Below, piece by piece: positions 1-8,009 of a stretch of 64,000 nt of DNA. Source of the DNA: an uncultured Desulfobacterales bacterium. GTDB lineage: Bacteria > Desulfobacterota > Desulfobacteria > Desulfobacterales > JAHEIW01. The notes beneath the pieces were generated by a model, which was not told where the DNA came from, did no database searches, and saw only the letters and a program-made list of their open reading frames with translations. Where the stretch lies: contig CAMYLV010000004.1 of the NCBI GenBank assembly GCA_947259495.1, positions 62,001 through 126,000 of the forward strand, in the 5' to 3' direction. Made by a program: the position numbers and the translations under genes. Positions within the stretch are counted from its first letter, which is position 1; every line of letters starts with the position of its first letter.

Positions 1-324
1 TACAGATAAGAAAGCATTTTTTGCTAAGGTAAGTGCACCTCGGTCTTTAATAATTTCTCTTAGCTCCCCTGGATCCAAATGAATCGCACCGCAGTTTTCA
101 TTTACGCATATGTCAATTTTGACATTCCCCTCGTCGATTTCAGCTAAACTCTGTGTACCACACCGAAAACAGTGATATTTATGTTCTTCGCTATATTTTT
201 TGGTTGCTTCTGCGGATGCTTTTTCCCTGAGCCCCCTGAGCTTATGCTGATCTCGTTCTAAAAAATATGCTTCTTCAGAACCTTTTTTCGGTTGAATCTT
301 AACAGAAACTCGTTTTGTGGTCAT
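1..324 (-). CDS. Zinc-finger (zf-TFIIB-like) protein, 3' end cut by window edge
   Basis: The ATG at 324 is preceded by a strong GGAGGAAGT ribosome binding site, and 108 codons run off the left edge without a stop. The N-terminus is lysine-rich (MTTKRVSVKIQPKKG). Around residues 52-55 there is a CFRCG motif, and further on CVNENCGAIHLDPGEL, which together form the CxxC/CxxxxC arrangement and the acidic 'LDPGEL' tail typical of small zf-TFIIB-type zinc fingers. In that family the domain binds one zinc; the cellular role is generally unknown. The gene is leftward, like the next two genes, but is separated from them by about 190 bases of AT-rich sequence. The C-terminus cannot be seen. Confidence 0.7.
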   Translation of the reverse strand, partial: MTTKRVSVKIQPKKGSEEAYFLERDQHKLRGLREKASAEATKKYSEEHKYHCFRCGTQSLAEIDEGNVKIDICVNENCGAIHLDPGELREIIKDRGALTLAKNAFLSV

Positions 325-513
325 TACTTCCTCCTATTAAATTAAATTCGTTTTACCTCACAAATCAAAATACATAATCCTATGCCGGAAGAAAAATTCG
401 TCGAAAAATTTTCACATTTTTAGCCTTACCTTTTGATCTCAATAATATCAACTCCAAAATGGAGACAATAAATATTTTATCCATTTTTTGGTTCATCTCA
501 CTTATTTAATTTA

Positions 514-870
514 TTATTTTGCCTTATCGGTATCATAAATACTGATCCAGCCGCGCTGGTTATCGTAAACAACCTCAAACCATTTCACTTTGAAGGTGCC
601 AATGGCAAAAATTTCCGTACCTTGAATGGTGAAAACGGTTCCTTCGGGTATGCGGGCAATGTGCTGGCCCGGCCCGCAACCGGGCCGCGGGCAGAGCCGG
701 GCTTCAGTTCCCGGGGTAACAATGGTCGCTGTATCACCCATTTTGACTTCGTTGGCCCAGATGGCCGAACCCATACCTGAATTTAGGGTTACAAGGGCGA
801 AAAGCCAAACGAGGCAGATGTAAACGTTGCGATTAAGTTGCCGCCCGCTTGCAGTTTTTCGAGCGTCCAT
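514..870 (-). CDS. Secreted bacterial SH3-domain protein
   Basis: A small protein of 118 residues. The start at 870 is chosen because GGGAAAGG lies five bases upstream; an in-frame GTG at 891 and an ATG at 885 lack such a site. Residues 1-39 form a signal peptide (basic start, a hydrophobic ICLVWLFALVTL stretch, and a small-residue AIWA cleavage region). The rest looks like a type 3 bacterial SH3 fold, with the usual 'LCPRPGCG', 'ARIPEGTVFTI' and C-terminal 'WFEVVYDNQRGWI' pattern. Such domains sit in the periplasm or on the envelope and bind peptidoglycan or protein partners. It probably shares a transcript with the membrane protein directly upstream at 910-1227. No partner is identifiable. 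Confidence 0.7.
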   Translation of the reverse strand: MDARKTASGRQLNRNVYICLVWLFALVTLNSGMGSAIWANEVKMGDTATIVTPGTEARLCPRPGCGPGQHIARIPEGTVFTIQGTEIFAIGTFKVKWFEVVYDNQRGWISIYDTDKAK

Positions 871-909
871 TTTAACCTTTCCCATTTGCACATGTTATCT
901 TTCATAATT

Positions 910-1227
910 TCAAGTAAGTACGAACAATTTAACCGCCAGAGCCGCGCCCAACCAGCATCCGGAGATAACCACAGCCGGTACGGAGATCCTGGCCCATGAG
1001 TGTGGCAACCACCATCGTTGCAAGACCAGGCCAACTGACATAACGTGCAGCGGCACCGGGAGGCTCAGGCCAAGTACAATGGCCGTGTTGGGTAATGATT
1101 CCGGCGATTCAGGCAATAGCTGAGACATTAAACTGCCGTCCGCAGCGCCATAGATGACCCTGGCAAGCAAAAAAAATCCCACAACAATTGCGGTGTTCGC
1201 GATTAATCTGAAGATTACCCTGGGCAT
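910..1227 (-). CDS. Small membrane protein of unknown function
   Basis: A 105-residue protein with three hydrophobic stretches: near the N-terminus (IANTAIVVGFFLLARVI), the centre (NTAIVLGLSLPVPLHVMSVGLVL) and the C-terminus (ISVPAVVISGCWLGAALAVKLFVL). This fits a three-helix inner-membrane protein. No recognisable family motif is visible. The ribosome binding site is weak (GAAAGACC about 14 bases upstream). The gene lies 39 bases upstream of the SH3 protein on the same strand and is divergent from the catabolic operon, so the intergenic 1228-1435 carries promoters for both directions. Confidence 0.5.
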   Translation of the reverse strand: MPRVIFRLIANTAIVVGFFLLARVIYGAADGSLMSQLLPESPESLPNTAIVLGLSLPVPLHVMSVGLVLQRWWLPHSWARISVPAVVISGCWLGAALAVKLFVLT

Positions 1228-1309
1228 ATACAGTTAAATTTAGGTCTTTCAGCGCATCAAATCAACCCTTTGAAACGCAGAAAAATCTGCGGACGGCGCA
1301 AAACACTTC

Positions 1310-1341
1310 TTGACATTTGTACTTTGTATACCGTATACAAA
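1310..1341 (+). promoter_or_regulatory. Sigma70 promoter overlapped by a GntR-type operator palindrome
   Basis: TTGACA at 1310-1315 and TATACA at 1334-1339 are separated by 18 bases, a near-consensus sigma70 promoter. The -10 box lies inside a perfect palindrome at 1323-1341, TTTGTATACCGTATACAAA, with 9-base arms and one central base. Such GTATAC-centred dyads are typical of FCD-type GntR repressor sites, and a GntR/FCD gene (2712-3419) is the second gene downstream. Repressor binding there would block RNA polymerase, so autoregulated, ligand-released repression of the catabolic operon is likely. The link between site and regulator is inferred. Confidence 0.65.
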
Positions 1342-1435
1342 AACTTGTTGAATCCACACCTCATGTCACCGGCGACGCCGGGACAACCGGCCTCACGACC
1401 ACTGACCCCCAACTAAGCTGTTACTGGAGAGGACC

Positions 1436-2626
1436 ATGGCTTTTTTCAATGACCTGACCATACTTTCCCTGGAGCAGGCAACGGTTTTGCCCTATCTAAC
1501 TTACCGCTTGGCACATGATGGAATGAATGTCATCCGCCTGGAACACCCGGTTTACGGAGATCCGAATCGTTTCATCGGCGAAAATGTTCTCAATGAAGAA
1601 CGCATGAATGCCTACTTTTTATGCATCAATGCCGGTAAGAAAGCGCTGACATTGAATCTCGCCGAGGATGAGGGCCAGAAGATTTTCCATTCCTTGATCG
1701 AAGAACTCGATGTGGACATTTTTGCAACCAATCAGTTGCCGAAAAATTACCAGAAACTGGGCATCGATTATGACAGTTTAAAATCTTTGAAGCCGAATAT
1801 CATCTGGCTGGGCGTTACCGGTTTTGGCCCCGACAGCGATGAAGCCGCCTACGATCCAATCTTACAGGCCCGGTCGGGTATGATGGAATTAACCGGTGAG
1901 GCTGAGGGCAATCCCCAGGTTGTGGGCATCCCCCTGCCGGATATGGGTACCAGCGAACACGCCTACGGGCTGCTTATGAAAGCGCTTTACCAACGGCAGG
2001 TTACCGGAGAGGGCAGTTGTATCAACATGGCTATGTTTGAATCTTCCGTATCGTGGCTGACAGTGCCGATTACCCTAACCGGCAGTTTCGGCAAAAATAT
2101 CACGCGCCGGGGAAACACCCACGAATTTTTTGCGCCGGTATCTGTTTATCAGACCCAAAACGGGTTTGTTTATGTTGCAGTGGGCAACGATCGGCAGTGG
2201 AAAAACATTGTTGCACAGGATATTTTTAAGGCTCTGGATAAGCCGGAGTATGAAAAGAACGCGGGCCGCATAAAGGATGTGAAACAATTAAATCAGGCCA
2301 TACACGAAATTACCCGCTATCACACGTCTGAAGAACTGATTGACTTGTTCACAACCCTTACGGTTCCGATCAGTAAAATAAAAACGGTCGCTGAAGTCAT
2401 TCAAGATCCCCTGGTCGAACAGCGCCTGTTGAATGCCGAGGACCCGGTCACCGGTACCCGCATAACACTGGCGCCGCCGCCGAATATGACATCGTTTCTC
2501 GAGCAATCCGATCGCAGGCTTTCGTTTCCGCCGCGATTCGGAGAGCAAAACAGCGACATATATGGCCGAAAACTGGGCTATTCGGATGACGATCTTGTCC
2601 GTTTTAAAGAAGATGGTATTATCTAA
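1436..2626 (+). CDS. Class III (CaiB/BaiF-type) CoA-transferase
   Basis: A 396-residue protein, the usual length for family III CoA-transferases (formyl-CoA:oxalate, CaiB, BaiF type), which move CoA between acyl-CoA and a free acid through a covalent aspartyl-CoA thioester. Family marks are the N-terminal 'LSLEQATVLPYLTYRLAHDGMNVIRLEHP', 'KKALTLNL', 'YDPILQARSGMMELTGE' and 'VGIPLPDMGTSEHA'; the Asp of 'PLPDM' aligns with the catalytic aspartate of the family. The ATG follows a GGAGAGG site. It is the first gene after the operator-promoter and probably activates the substrate or recycles CoA for the mutase pathway encoded downstream. The acyl substrate cannot be read from the sequence. Confidence 0.85.
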   Translation: MAFFNDLTILSLEQATVLPYLTYRLAHDGMNVIRLEHPVYGDPNRFIGENVLNEERMNAYFLCINAGKKALTLNLAEDEGQKIFHSLIEELDVDIFATNQLPKNYQKLGIDYDSLKSLKPNIIWLGVTGFGPDSDEAAYDPILQARSGMMELTGEAEGNPQVVGIPLPDMGTSEHAYGLLMKALYQRQVTGEGSCINMAMFESSVSWLTVPITLTGSFGKNITRRGNTHEFFAPVSVYQTQNGFVYVAVGNDRQWKNIVAQDIFKALDKPEYEKNAGRIKDVKQLNQAIHEITRYHTSEELIDLFTTLTVPISKIKTVAEVIQDPLVEQRLLNAEDPVTGTRITLAPPPNMTSFLEQSDRRLSFPPRFGEQNSDIYGRKLGYSDDDLVRFKEDGII

Positions 2627-2711
2627 GCCATGCTAATGCCTGAGTTTTGCCCGAGTCAGAGGCTTAATTATTCTCATTATTTTGCATGCCATAAATTTTA
2701 GGGTAACTACG

Positions 2712-3419
2712 ATGAAGAAAAGGGCGGAGTTAAACGATCTGGACCTCGGACCGCTGCAAGCGTTTCAGGAGCGCAAATCATTAGGCGAACATGTTTTTGA
2801 AAGTCTGAAACAGGCGATTGTCAGAGGCAAAATTTCCGCCGGCGAATGGCTGGTCGAAAGCCACATTGCCGAGACGCTGAGCATCAGTCGAACACCTGTG
2901 CGAGAGGCTTTTCACAAACTCGAACGCGAAGGGCTGATTGCGCGACAGCCAAGGGGGGGATTTACGGTTTTGGGTTTAAACCGGGAAGACATCGAAGAGA
3001 CATTCGGTATTCGCAGCGTTCTGGAAGGTTATGCTGCACGCCTGGCAACCATCAAGCATGAAGCGGAAGAACTGGAAATGCTGGAAACGAAAATCGAAGA
3101 ATTTCAAAAAGCGCTGGACCGTAAAAAAATGAACCTCTTGCCGGCTATCAACACCGAATTTCACGATCTGCTTTACGGGCTGAGCAAAAGCCCCAAGCTG
3201 ATCAACATGATTAATGGTCTGCGCGACCAGATTTACCGGTACCGGGAGATGATCCTTAAAGAAAGAAAATTTGCCTCGACCAGCAACCTGGACCACAAAA
3301 GAATGTTGACATACATTCGCAAGCGCGATTCCGAGGGCGCGGAACGCCTGGTCAGAGAGCATATTTTAAGAGGGCAGGAGATGGTGTTGCAGGAATATGA
3401 CCGGCAACGGCTGGATTAA
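2712..3419 (+). CDS. GntR-family regulator with FCD ligand domain
   Basis: A 235-residue transcription factor. Residues about 20-85 are a GntR winged helix ('LGEHVFESLKQAIVRGKISAGEWLVESHIAETLSISRTPVREAFHKLEREGLI'), and residues 95-230 are an all-helical FCD domain with the metal-type residues 'EFHDLLY' and the C-terminal 'LDHKRMLTYIRKRDSEGAERLVREHI'. The start at 2712 (MKKRAEL) is preferred to an in-frame ATG at 2682, though neither has a strong ribosome site. It follows the CoA-transferase by 85 bases and precedes the mutase, so it most likely controls this operon from the palindrome at 1323-1341. FCD regulators usually bind organic acids, which fits a carboxylate or acyl-CoA inducer. Confidence 0.85.
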   Translation: MKKRAELNDLDLGPLQAFQERKSLGEHVFESLKQAIVRGKISAGEWLVESHIAETLSISRTPVREAFHKLEREGLIARQPRGGFTVLGLNREDIEETFGIRSVLEGYAARLATIKHEAEELEMLETKIEEFQKALDRKKMNLLPAINTEFHDLLYGLSKSPKLINMINGLRDQIYRYREMILKERKFASTSNLDHKRMLTYIRKRDSEGAERLVREHILRGQEMVLQEYDRQRLD

Positions 3420-3513
3420 TTGGTGCCCATCTGAAATGATATTGTTTCAATGAATGGCACTAATTGGTTTCCGGATGGAAACCAGCGGGAAGAATCATTA
3501 AGGGGCGATTGTT

Positions 3514-3909
3514 ATGATCACTAAAAAAATAAAAATTCTGATCGGCAAACCCGGATTAGACGGACATGATCGCGGGGCCAAGGTGACCGCTCTGGCATTA
3601 AGGGATGCCGGCATGGAAGTCATCTATACCGGCCTTCACCAGACAGTTGAGCAGATCGTCAGAGCGGCCGTGCAAGAAGCGGTCGATGTGGTCGGATTGA
3701 GCATTATGTCTGGCGCCCACTTACCGATCTGCCAAAAACTTTTGGACTTGATGAAAGTGGAAGGCATTCAGGAAATTCCAGTGGTTGTAGGCGGTGTCAT
3801 CCCCAAACAGGACATACCCAAACTAAGCGAATTGGGCGTTGCCGGGGTTTTTCCGGGCGGGACGTCTTTTGATCAGATTGTGGACGGCATTAATGAAGTC
3901 GCCAAATAA
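3514..3909 (+). CDS. B12-binding subunit of a methylmalonyl-CoA-mutase-like enzyme
   Basis: A 131-residue protein consisting only of a cobalamin-binding Rossmann-like domain. The base-off/His-on motif DGHDRG is at residues about 16-21, followed by 'GMEVIYTGL', 'DVVGLSIMSGAHL', 'VVVGGVIPKQD' and 'VFPGGT', as in the C-terminal domain of methylmalonyl-CoA mutase. In archaea and many anaerobes this domain is a separate small subunit, as here. It pairs with the catalytic subunit encoded 35 bases downstream; together they would perform an adenosylcobalamin-dependent carbon-skeleton rearrangement. A small GGTTTCC/GGAAACC hairpin lies just upstream at 3465-3484. No dedicated chaperone GTPase (MeaB) is seen in the window. 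Confidence 0.9.
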   Translation: MITKKIKILIGKPGLDGHDRGAKVTALALRDAGMEVIYTGLHQTVEQIVRAAVQEAVDVVGLSIMSGAHLPICQKLLDLMKVEGIQEIPVVVGGVIPKQDIPKLSELGVAGVFPGGTSFDQIVDGINEVAK

Positions 3910-3944
3910 AAAGAGTGTCTAACAGGCTTATTTGAGGAGTCGTT

Positions 3945-5579
3945 ATGGGAGTCGCAAAATACATTAAAGACGAAAAGGATTCGATTAAAGAGGTCATCTA
4001 CCAGTCGGGCATCAAGGTTAAACCGGTTTACACCCCTAAAGATCTCGAAGACGTCGGATTTGAGTACGACAACGATCTGGGGGATCCCGGTGAATATCCG
4101 TTTACGCGCAATTTGCACCCTCAGGGTTACCGCTCCCGGGCGTGGACAACACGGCAGTATACCGGTTTTGGTACGCCGCAGGAGACCAATGAACGTTTTA
4201 AGCTGATGATTTCACACGGTCAGACCGGCTTAAACGTCGCTTTCGATTTGCCGACGCAGATGGGATACGACTCAGACGATCCAAAGGCCCTGGGTGAGGT
4301 CGGCCGTGTCGGGATGGCCATCGATTCGCTGCGCGACTTCGAAATTGCCTTTGATGGCATACCGCTGGATCGTATCGGATCAGGACTGACCATCAATGCA
4401 GTGGCCTCCATCATGCTGGCCATGTATCAGGCTGCAGCAGAAAAATTCGGCTATCCTAAAGAGAAAATCAGTGCCACCCCCCAAAACGATATTCTTAAAG
4501 AAATGATCGGCCGTGGCGCCTGGATATTTCCGGTGGAGCAGGCCGTGCGGCTGGTAGGAGACAGTATCGAGTATTCGGTCAAGGAGCTTCCGCGCTGCAA
4601 TCCGGTCAGTATCTGCGGCTATCATATCCGTGAATCAGGCGCGAATCCGGCCCAGGAGATTGCCTGTGCTTTCGAAATTGCCAAAGCTTACATTGAAAAT
4701 GTTCAGTCCCGCGGTCTGGCGGTTGAGGATTTCGTGGGGCGGTTTTCATTTAACCTGAACGTTTTTGGCAACCTGTGGGAACAGATTGCCAAATTCCGGG
4801 CTGCCCGCAAACTCTGGGCGAAGATGCTGAAAGAAGAGTACGGGGTACAGGAAAAGAAAAAGCTTTTTCTCAGGGGTCTTTTCGGCGGCGGTGGCAGTGG
4901 CCTGACCAAGGAACAACCGGAAAATAATATTATGCGCGGGGCCTTTTATGCCTTAGGCGCTGCGCTCAGCGGTGCCCAAACCACGGCCCTGTGTTCCTTT
5001 GATGAAGCGTATACGATACCAACACCCAGAGCGGCGTTATTATCATTGCGTACCCTTGAAATCCTTATGGATGAGGTTGGTTTGCGCGATACCGTTGACC
5101 CGCTGGCGGGCTCTTATTTTATTGAGACCCTGACCAAACAGATGGAAACAAAAATTCAGGATGAAATGAAGCAAATTCAGGATGTCGGCGGAATGGTCCA
5201 TGCCGTTGCCAGCGGCTTTATCCAGCGAAAAGTAGCCCAGCAGGCGTACGAATATGAAAGTGGCATTCAAAAGGGCGTGTATATCAAGGTCGGCGTCAAC
5301 AAGTATGCGCTTGGTAGTGAAGCGCAAACCGATGTGGAGCTTCACGAATACGATGAGCAAGGGGTCGACAAACAGATTGCCGGCCTCAACGAGCTTCGCA
5401 GGGCGCGGGATAACCGGGAAGTCAAACGTCTGCTCAAAGAATTGGATAAAGCGGCACGCGACGGAAGAAATGTGATGCCGTTGCTGGTCGACTGTTGCCG
5501 GGCCTATGCTACCGTGGGAGAGATGTCCGGCGTGTTTCGAGATGTTTTTGGGGAATGGCACGAACCCAGCATCTTCTGA
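3945..5579 (+). CDS. Catalytic subunit of a divergent methylmalonyl-CoA-mutase-like enzyme
   Basis: A 544-residue TIM-barrel mutase subunit with a GAGGAG ribosome site. Family blocks: 'YPFTRNLHPQGYRSRAWTTRQYTGFG' (51-76), 'GYDSDDP' (107-113), 'TPQNDILKEMIGRGAWIFP' (178-196), 'ICGYHIRESGA' (223-233), 'VDPLAGSYFIE' and 'ATVGEMS'. By spacing from the GYH histidine (H227), Y72 and R190 align with Tyr89 and Arg207 of methylmalonyl-CoA mutase, which hold the substrate carboxylate; isobutyryl- and 2-hydroxyisobutyryl-CoA mutases have Phe/Gln and Ile/Gln there. This favours a carboxylated acyl-CoA substrate. However, the usual 'TMY' is 'QGY' (60-62) and the loop with the usual 'HSQTSG' is glycine-rich here (311-319), so it is a divergent subfamily. 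The B12 domain is the separate upstream protein. Confidence 0.85.
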   Translation: MGVAKYIKDEKDSIKEVIYQSGIKVKPVYTPKDLEDVGFEYDNDLGDPGEYPFTRNLHPQGYRSRAWTTRQYTGFGTPQETNERFKLMISHGQTGLNVAFDLPTQMGYDSDDPKALGEVGRVGMAIDSLRDFEIAFDGIPLDRIGSGLTINAVASIMLAMYQAAAEKFGYPKEKISATPQNDILKEMIGRGAWIFPVEQAVRLVGDSIEYSVKELPRCNPVSICGYHIRESGANPAQEIACAFEIAKAYIENVQSRGLAVEDFVGRFSFNLNVFGNLWEQIAKFRAARKLWAKMLKEEYGVQEKKKLFLRGLFGGGGSGLTKEQPENNIMRGAFYALGAALSGAQTTALCSFDEAYTIPTPRAALLSLRTLEILMDEVGLRDTVDPLAGSYFIETLTKQMETKIQDEMKQIQDVGGMVHAVASGFIQRKVAQQAYEYESGIQKGVYIKVGVNKYALGSEAQTDVELHEYDEQGVDKQIAGLNELRRARDNREVKRLLKELDKAARDGRNVMPLLVDCCRAYATVGEMSGVFRDVFGEWHEPSIF

Positions 5580-5583
5580 AGTG

Positions 5584-5612
5584 GGAATTCGGAATGCGGA
5601 CTTCCGAATTCC
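5584..5612. other. Intercistronic hairpin (GGAATTCGGAA arms)
   Basis: Perfect 11-base arms GGAATTCGGAA and TTCCGAATTCC with a 7-base loop fill the gap between the mutase and hyuA genes, ending four bases before the ribosome site of hyuA. There is no T-run, so it is not a classic terminator. It could stabilise or process the polycistronic RNA. Confidence 0.6.
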
Positions 5613-5627
5613 TGAGAGGAGGAGTGA

Positions 5628-7721
5628 TTGAACAACGAATCCTATAGGTTGGGTTGTGACATCGGCGGCACCTTTACTGATTTTGTGCTGGTCAATGATG
5701 AAACCGGCGAGTTTCAGATCAATAAATGCCTGACAACACCTGCTGATCCCTCTGATGCGGTGGAAGAGGGGATCCGGGGTTTACTGGAGCGCGTTCCGGG
5801 ATTTATACCCAATATTGATGAGATTATCCACGGCACAACCCTGGTCATTAATGCCATCATTGAACGCAAGGGTTCGAAAACAGCGCTGATTACCACCCGG
5901 GGGTTTCGGGACGTCCTGGAGCTTGGTCGCGAGATCCGTTATGATGCCTATGACATTTTTGCCGAATATCCGGAGCCACTGGTGCCGCGATCGCTTCGCA
6001 GAGAGGTAAATGAGCGGATTTCAGCCGATGGTCGTGTTCTGGTGAAGTTAAATTCAGCTGAAGTCGCCAATGTGCTTTCCGAGCTTTGCGATGCGGGGAT
6101 CGAATCGCTGGCGGTCTGTCTGATTAACTCGTATGAGAATCCGGCCCACGAAATCGAAATCAAAGAAATTGTAAAACAAAATGCGCCTGAATTATCGTTG
6201 TCGACCTCTTACGAAGTATTGCCGCAGATCCGCGAATACGAGCGATCCTGTACCACCGCCACCAATGCCTATGTCAAACCCATCACAGCGAAATATCTGG
6301 CCAAACTGTCTGCACGATTAGAAGCCCTCGGCTTCAAAGGTAAGCTGTTCATCATGCTTTCCAGCGGGGGAATTACTTCCGTGGAAACCGCGCGCGAATA
6401 TCCGGTTAGAATAATTGAATCCGGACCGACAGCCGCGGTAATTGCCTCGCAGCATTACGGTAAAATGTTTCAGATTAAGGATATGTTTTGTTTTGACATG
6501 GGCGGCACAACCGCCAAATCATGTCTGATTCAAAAAGGCCAGGCCGGGCTGGTTTCTACATTTGAAGTCGGCCGTGTTCAACGGTTCAAAAAGGGCAGCG
6601 GTCTGCCCATCCAGGTGCCGGTGGTGGATTTGATGGAAATCGGTGCCGGTGGCGGCAGCATTGCCCACATGAGTAAAATGGGACTATTGCAGGTGGGACC
6701 GGAAAGTGCCGGTGCCGATCCCGGACCGGCCTGTTATGCCCGCGGCGGTCAGAACCCAACGGTGACAGATGCCGATCTGGTGCTGGGATATCTGGACCCG
6801 AATTATTTTCTGGGGGGTACCATGCCGCTGGACAAATCGTCTGCCGAAAAAGCAATTGAAGAAAAAGTTGCCAGGCCCCTTGAGACCGGGGTGACGGCGG
6901 CTGCTTTCGGTATTCACGACCTGATTAACGAGACCATGGCGGCAGCAGCTAAAACCCATATTGCCGAAAAGGGCGGCAATCCGAATATCGTCACGATTTC
7001 TGCATTCGGTGGTGCCGGACCGGTACACGCCTATGGTCTGGCCAAAAAAATCGGTGCGCCCCGCATACTGGTTCCGCCCCTTGCCGGCGTCGGATCAGCC
7101 CTCGGATTTTTCACGGCACCAGTAGCCTTCGACCTGATCCGCAGCCACCGTAAAACACTTGAGGACGCCGACTTTAATCAAATCGAACAATTGTTTAAAG
7201 CTTTAGAAACTGAAAGTGCCGCCATTCTTGAGCAAGCCGACAAGGATCAAAAAATTATATTTGAACGCACATTGATGATGCGATTTGTGGGGCAGGGTGC
7301 TGAAACAGACCTGCACATTGATGCCCGACCTTTTGATCAATGGAAAAAGGCCCGGATCAGAGAACGCTTCGATGACGTTTATCAAAAGCTATACGGTCGA
7401 ACCTACCCGGAAACCCCGGTGGAATTTGTGACCTTTAAAGTCCGTGCGAGTTTGCCGGAGCGACCCTTTCGCATACCGTCTTTGCAAAATACGGCCAAGT
7501 CGATTGAGGATTGTGTCAAAGGCGAGCGCCGTGCATTTTCTTTAACGCAAAAAGAATACATTCCGTTTACCGTTTTTGATCGCTTCAAACTTTTTCCAGG
7601 CGCATCGCTGAAAGGGCCGGCTATTATCGAAGAAAAGGAATCAACGATTATCATAGGGGAAGATGCCAAAGTCTCTGTAGACGAACACGGCTTTGTCTGG
7701 ATCGATTTGATTTCGGAATAG
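5628..7721 (+). CDS. hyuA: HyuA-type hydantoinase/oxoprolinase/acetone carboxylase subunit
   Basis: A 697-residue protein of the HyuA family, whose members use ATP to phosphorylate or cleave cyclic amides (N-methylhydantoinase, 5-oxoprolinase) or form the beta-type subunit of acetone carboxylase. Visible marks are the N-terminal phosphate loop 'GCDIGGTFTDFVLV' (9-22), 'HGTTLVINAIIERKG', 'IESGPTAAVIAS', a second actin-like loop 'FDMGGTTAKSCLI', 'EIGAGGGSIA', 'GADPGPACY' and 'TDADLVLGYLDPNYFLGG'. Translation starts at a TTG directed by GAGGAGGAG six bases upstream; no closer ATG exists. It works with the HyuB protein encoded after a 288-base spacer. The acetone carboxylase gamma subunit is absent, so a hydantoinase-like or a new ATP-dependent reaction is equally possible. 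Confidence 0.85.
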   Translation: MNNESYRLGCDIGGTFTDFVLVNDETGEFQINKCLTTPADPSDAVEEGIRGLLERVPGFIPNIDEIIHGTTLVINAIIERKGSKTALITTRGFRDVLELGREIRYDAYDIFAEYPEPLVPRSLRREVNERISADGRVLVKLNSAEVANVLSELCDAGIESLAVCLINSYENPAHEIEIKEIVKQNAPELSLSTSYEVLPQIREYERSCTTATNAYVKPITAKYLAKLSARLEALGFKGKLFIMLSSGGITSVETAREYPVRIIESGPTAAVIASQHYGKMFQIKDMFCFDMGGTTAKSCLIQKGQAGLVSTFEVGRVQRFKKGSGLPIQVPVVDLMEIGAGGGSIAHMSKMGLLQVGPESAGADPGPACYARGGQNPTVTDADLVLGYLDPNYFLGGTMPLDKSSAEKAIEEKVARPLETGVTAAAFGIHDLINETMAAAAKTHIAEKGGNPNIVTISAFGGAGPVHAYGLAKKIGAPRILVPPLAGVGSALGFFTAPVAFDLIRSHRKTLEDADFNQIEQLFKALETESAAILEQADKDQKIIFERTLMMRFVGQGAETDLHIDARPFDQWKKARIRERFDDVYQKLYGRTYPETPVEFVTFKVRASLPERPFRIPSLQNTAKSIEDCVKGERRAFSLTQKEYIPFTVFDRFKLFPGASLKGPAIIEEKESTIIIGEDAKVSVDEHGFVWIDLISE

Positions 7722-7728
7722 TGAATTC

Positions 7729-7936
7729 GACAGGATTAACAGGATTAACAGGATCTCATTATCGATTTCCAAATAAAATCGAAATATATAAAAGTTTTAA
7801 ATTAAGAAACGATAGTTTAAATATTAAATTTATAATAAAATAATTTTTTAATGTAGCCTTCAGCCTTAGGCAGATTGGATTTCCTGGCTTTTATCCGGAA
7901 AGCCAGGAAGAATAAAATTATCCAGTAAATCCTGTC
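7729..7936. repeat. MITE-like intergenic element with GACAGGATT inverted ends
   Basis: The element starts with three tandem ACAGGATTA-type units (7729-7754) and ends with AATCCTGTC (7928-7936), the inverse of the first nine bases. Inside, 7881-7909 forms a perfect hairpin with TTCCTGGCTTT arms. The rest is AT-rich and has no plausible gene. ACAGGATTAACAGGAT-type repeats are common dispersed intergenic elements. Here it fills almost the whole 288-base gap between hyuA and hyuB. Confidence 0.5.
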
Positions 7937-8009
7937 TAAAAAATTATAGGGAACAATGATACGCATATGATCATTACAGCACCAAAGAAATTTAACAGGA
8001 AGATAGGAC

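Noticed and set aside
3514-5579. Assignment as 2-hydroxyisobutyryl-CoA or isobutyryl-CoA mutase
   Set aside because: Those enzymes have Ile/Gln or Phe/Gln at the two key positions; this protein has Tyr72 and Arg190, as in methylmalonyl-type mutases.
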